Assembly (NCBI RefSeq): GCF_003054285.1
Contig: NZ_QBKS01000001.1
Location: forward strand, 1,674,001 to 1,738,000
Direction of reading: 5' to 3'
Length of the DNA stretch: 64,000 bases
Origin: Litoreibacter ponti
GTDB lineage: Bacteria; Pseudomonadota; Alphaproteobacteria; Rhodobacterales; Rhodobacteraceae
Every line of letters begins with the position of its first letter. Positions within the stretch are counted from its first letter, which is position 1. Positions 63,621 to 64,000 of the stretch are shown one piece after another. The position numbers and the translations under genes are program-made. The notes beneath the pieces were generated by a model that did no database searches, was not told the DNA's origin, and saw nothing but the letters and a program-made list of their open reading frames with translations.

Positions 63621-63894
63621 GGTCATCTCCTGCATCGGGGTCAGAGGTCACGAGGTCGTAGAATTTCTGCGACCAGGTCAGCACCAGAAAGCATCCGATG
63701 GCCCAGAGCAGCAGCTCGAACGGGGCGGCATCGGTGCCGCGCAGCCAGCGCCCCACAAGGCCGCCCTGCGGCGGCAGCGCGTCCAGCCCGAACAGGCCGG
63801 AGCGCGGCCAGAGCGACAGGAACCAGAAGCGCGACAGGTAGAACAGGATGGCCGCGATGGCGGCGGCGAGGCTCAGAAAGATCAGTTTGCGCAT
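63613..63894 (-). CDS. two-TM membrane protein upstream of the Rieske-ThDP gene
   Basis: A 93-residue protein with TM segments at about 4-30 (FLSLAAAIAAILFYLSRFWFLS) and 58-78 (FELLLWAIGCFLVLTWS), and an acidic tail (SDPDAGDDHD). No family is recognised. Its stop overlaps the Rieske-ThDP start by 8 nt and its start overlaps the upstream gene's stop (TGATG), so three genes are coupled. It could anchor the fusion enzyme or pass its electrons, but nothing shows this. Confidence 0.68.
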   Translation of the reverse strand: MRKLIFLSLAAAIAAILFYLSRFWFLSLWPRSGLFGLDALPPQGGLVGRWLRGTDAAPFELLLWAIGCFLVLTWSQKFYDLVTSDPDAGDDHD

Positions 63895-64000
63895 CACTCC
63901 GGCTCCCCGACTGTTGTGGGATCGACGCTGAACACCAACAGATCGCCCCTGCGCTCCACCTCGCCCTCGATCGTGATGTATTCGCCTACCTGATCGTAGA
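63894..64000 (-). CDS. C-terminal end of a hypothetical protein (cut by window edge)
   Basis: The last 34 codons of a minus-strand gene, ending GEYITIEGEVERRGDLLVFS then VDPTTVGEPE and TGA (63894-63896). It is a beta-rich, mildly acidic end. The segment is too short to identify. It is coupled to the small membrane protein by a TGATG overlap. Confidence 0.6.
   Translation of the reverse strand, partial: YDQVGEYITIEGEVERRGDLLVFSVDPTTVGEPE

Overview
The window is chromosomal DNA from a high-GC alphaproteobacterium, most likely a Rhodobacteraceae member of the Roseobacter group. The support is the gene complement: a MipZ division-site ATPase, a DUF1467 gene coupled to methylmalonyl-CoA epimerase, a COQ8-type ABC1 kinase, an N-terminally extended TrmD, a TRAP-independent tripartite tricarboxylate transporter (TTT) operon and a sulfoacetate-type catabolic operon. 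The sequence is densely coded with many 1-8 nt stop/start overlaps. No tRNA, rRNA, CRISPR array, integrase or transposase was seen.

Layout. 0-9 kb is housekeeping: 5' part of an Hsp20 gene (cut by the left edge), YdcH-like protein, purEK, a secreted lipase-like hydrolase, topA with a coupled 48-residue membrane peptide, a periplasmic GDPD phosphodiesterase, a nitroreductase, an EI24 membrane protein and mce-DUF1467. 9.5-15 kb has a response regulator, a GNAT acetyltransferase, a Flp-pilin-like peptide, a DUF1800-DUF1501 operon, a hemerythrin protein and DUF1993. 15-24 kb has aspS (with a 75-codon in-frame insertion of lower GC), cfa, a GT87 glycosyltransferase, a CPBP protease and carB. 24-26.1 kb is a small accessory patch: a low-GC HNH-nuclease gene, a small secreted protein, an array of four CCGAC boxes at exact 11-bp spacing, and an HTH protein.

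26.3-40 kb has tdk, a COQ8-like kinase, a frameshifted YdeI gene with a DUF1905 partner, trmD, envelope-stress proteins (DUF883, holin-like, AI-2E exporter), a Hint-domain protein, rplS-rpmE with a textbook terminator, a TetR-membrane protein operon, mipZ, a VOC-cupin fusion and a histidine kinase/response regulator pair. 40.3-50 kb is the most distinctive region. It encodes a 1034-residue repeat protein (Glu-Pro tract, four nearly identical 93-residue cadherin-like repeats, PA14 domain). Divergent from it is a translationally coupled type I secretion operon of two ABC proteins and one HlyD adaptor, and then an orphan solute-binding protein. Both ABC proteins lack residues normally needed for ATP hydrolysis, so this is the best candidate for an undescribed system.

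50-57 kb is a five-gene operon, tctA-tctB-tctC-sauS-sauT-like, divergent from a LacI-type regulator across a clear palindromic operator. It probably imports a small organic (sulfo)acid, activates it with CoA and reduces it to an aldehyde; sulfoacetate is the best guess. 57-64 kb has a secreted alpha/beta hydrolase divergent from a membrane-anchored AraC regulator with a 21-bp-spaced direct repeat between them, an acyl-CoA dehydrogenase/CoA-transferase pair, and converging on these an unusual Rieske-ThDP enzyme fusion with a small membrane protein and a gene cut by the right edge.
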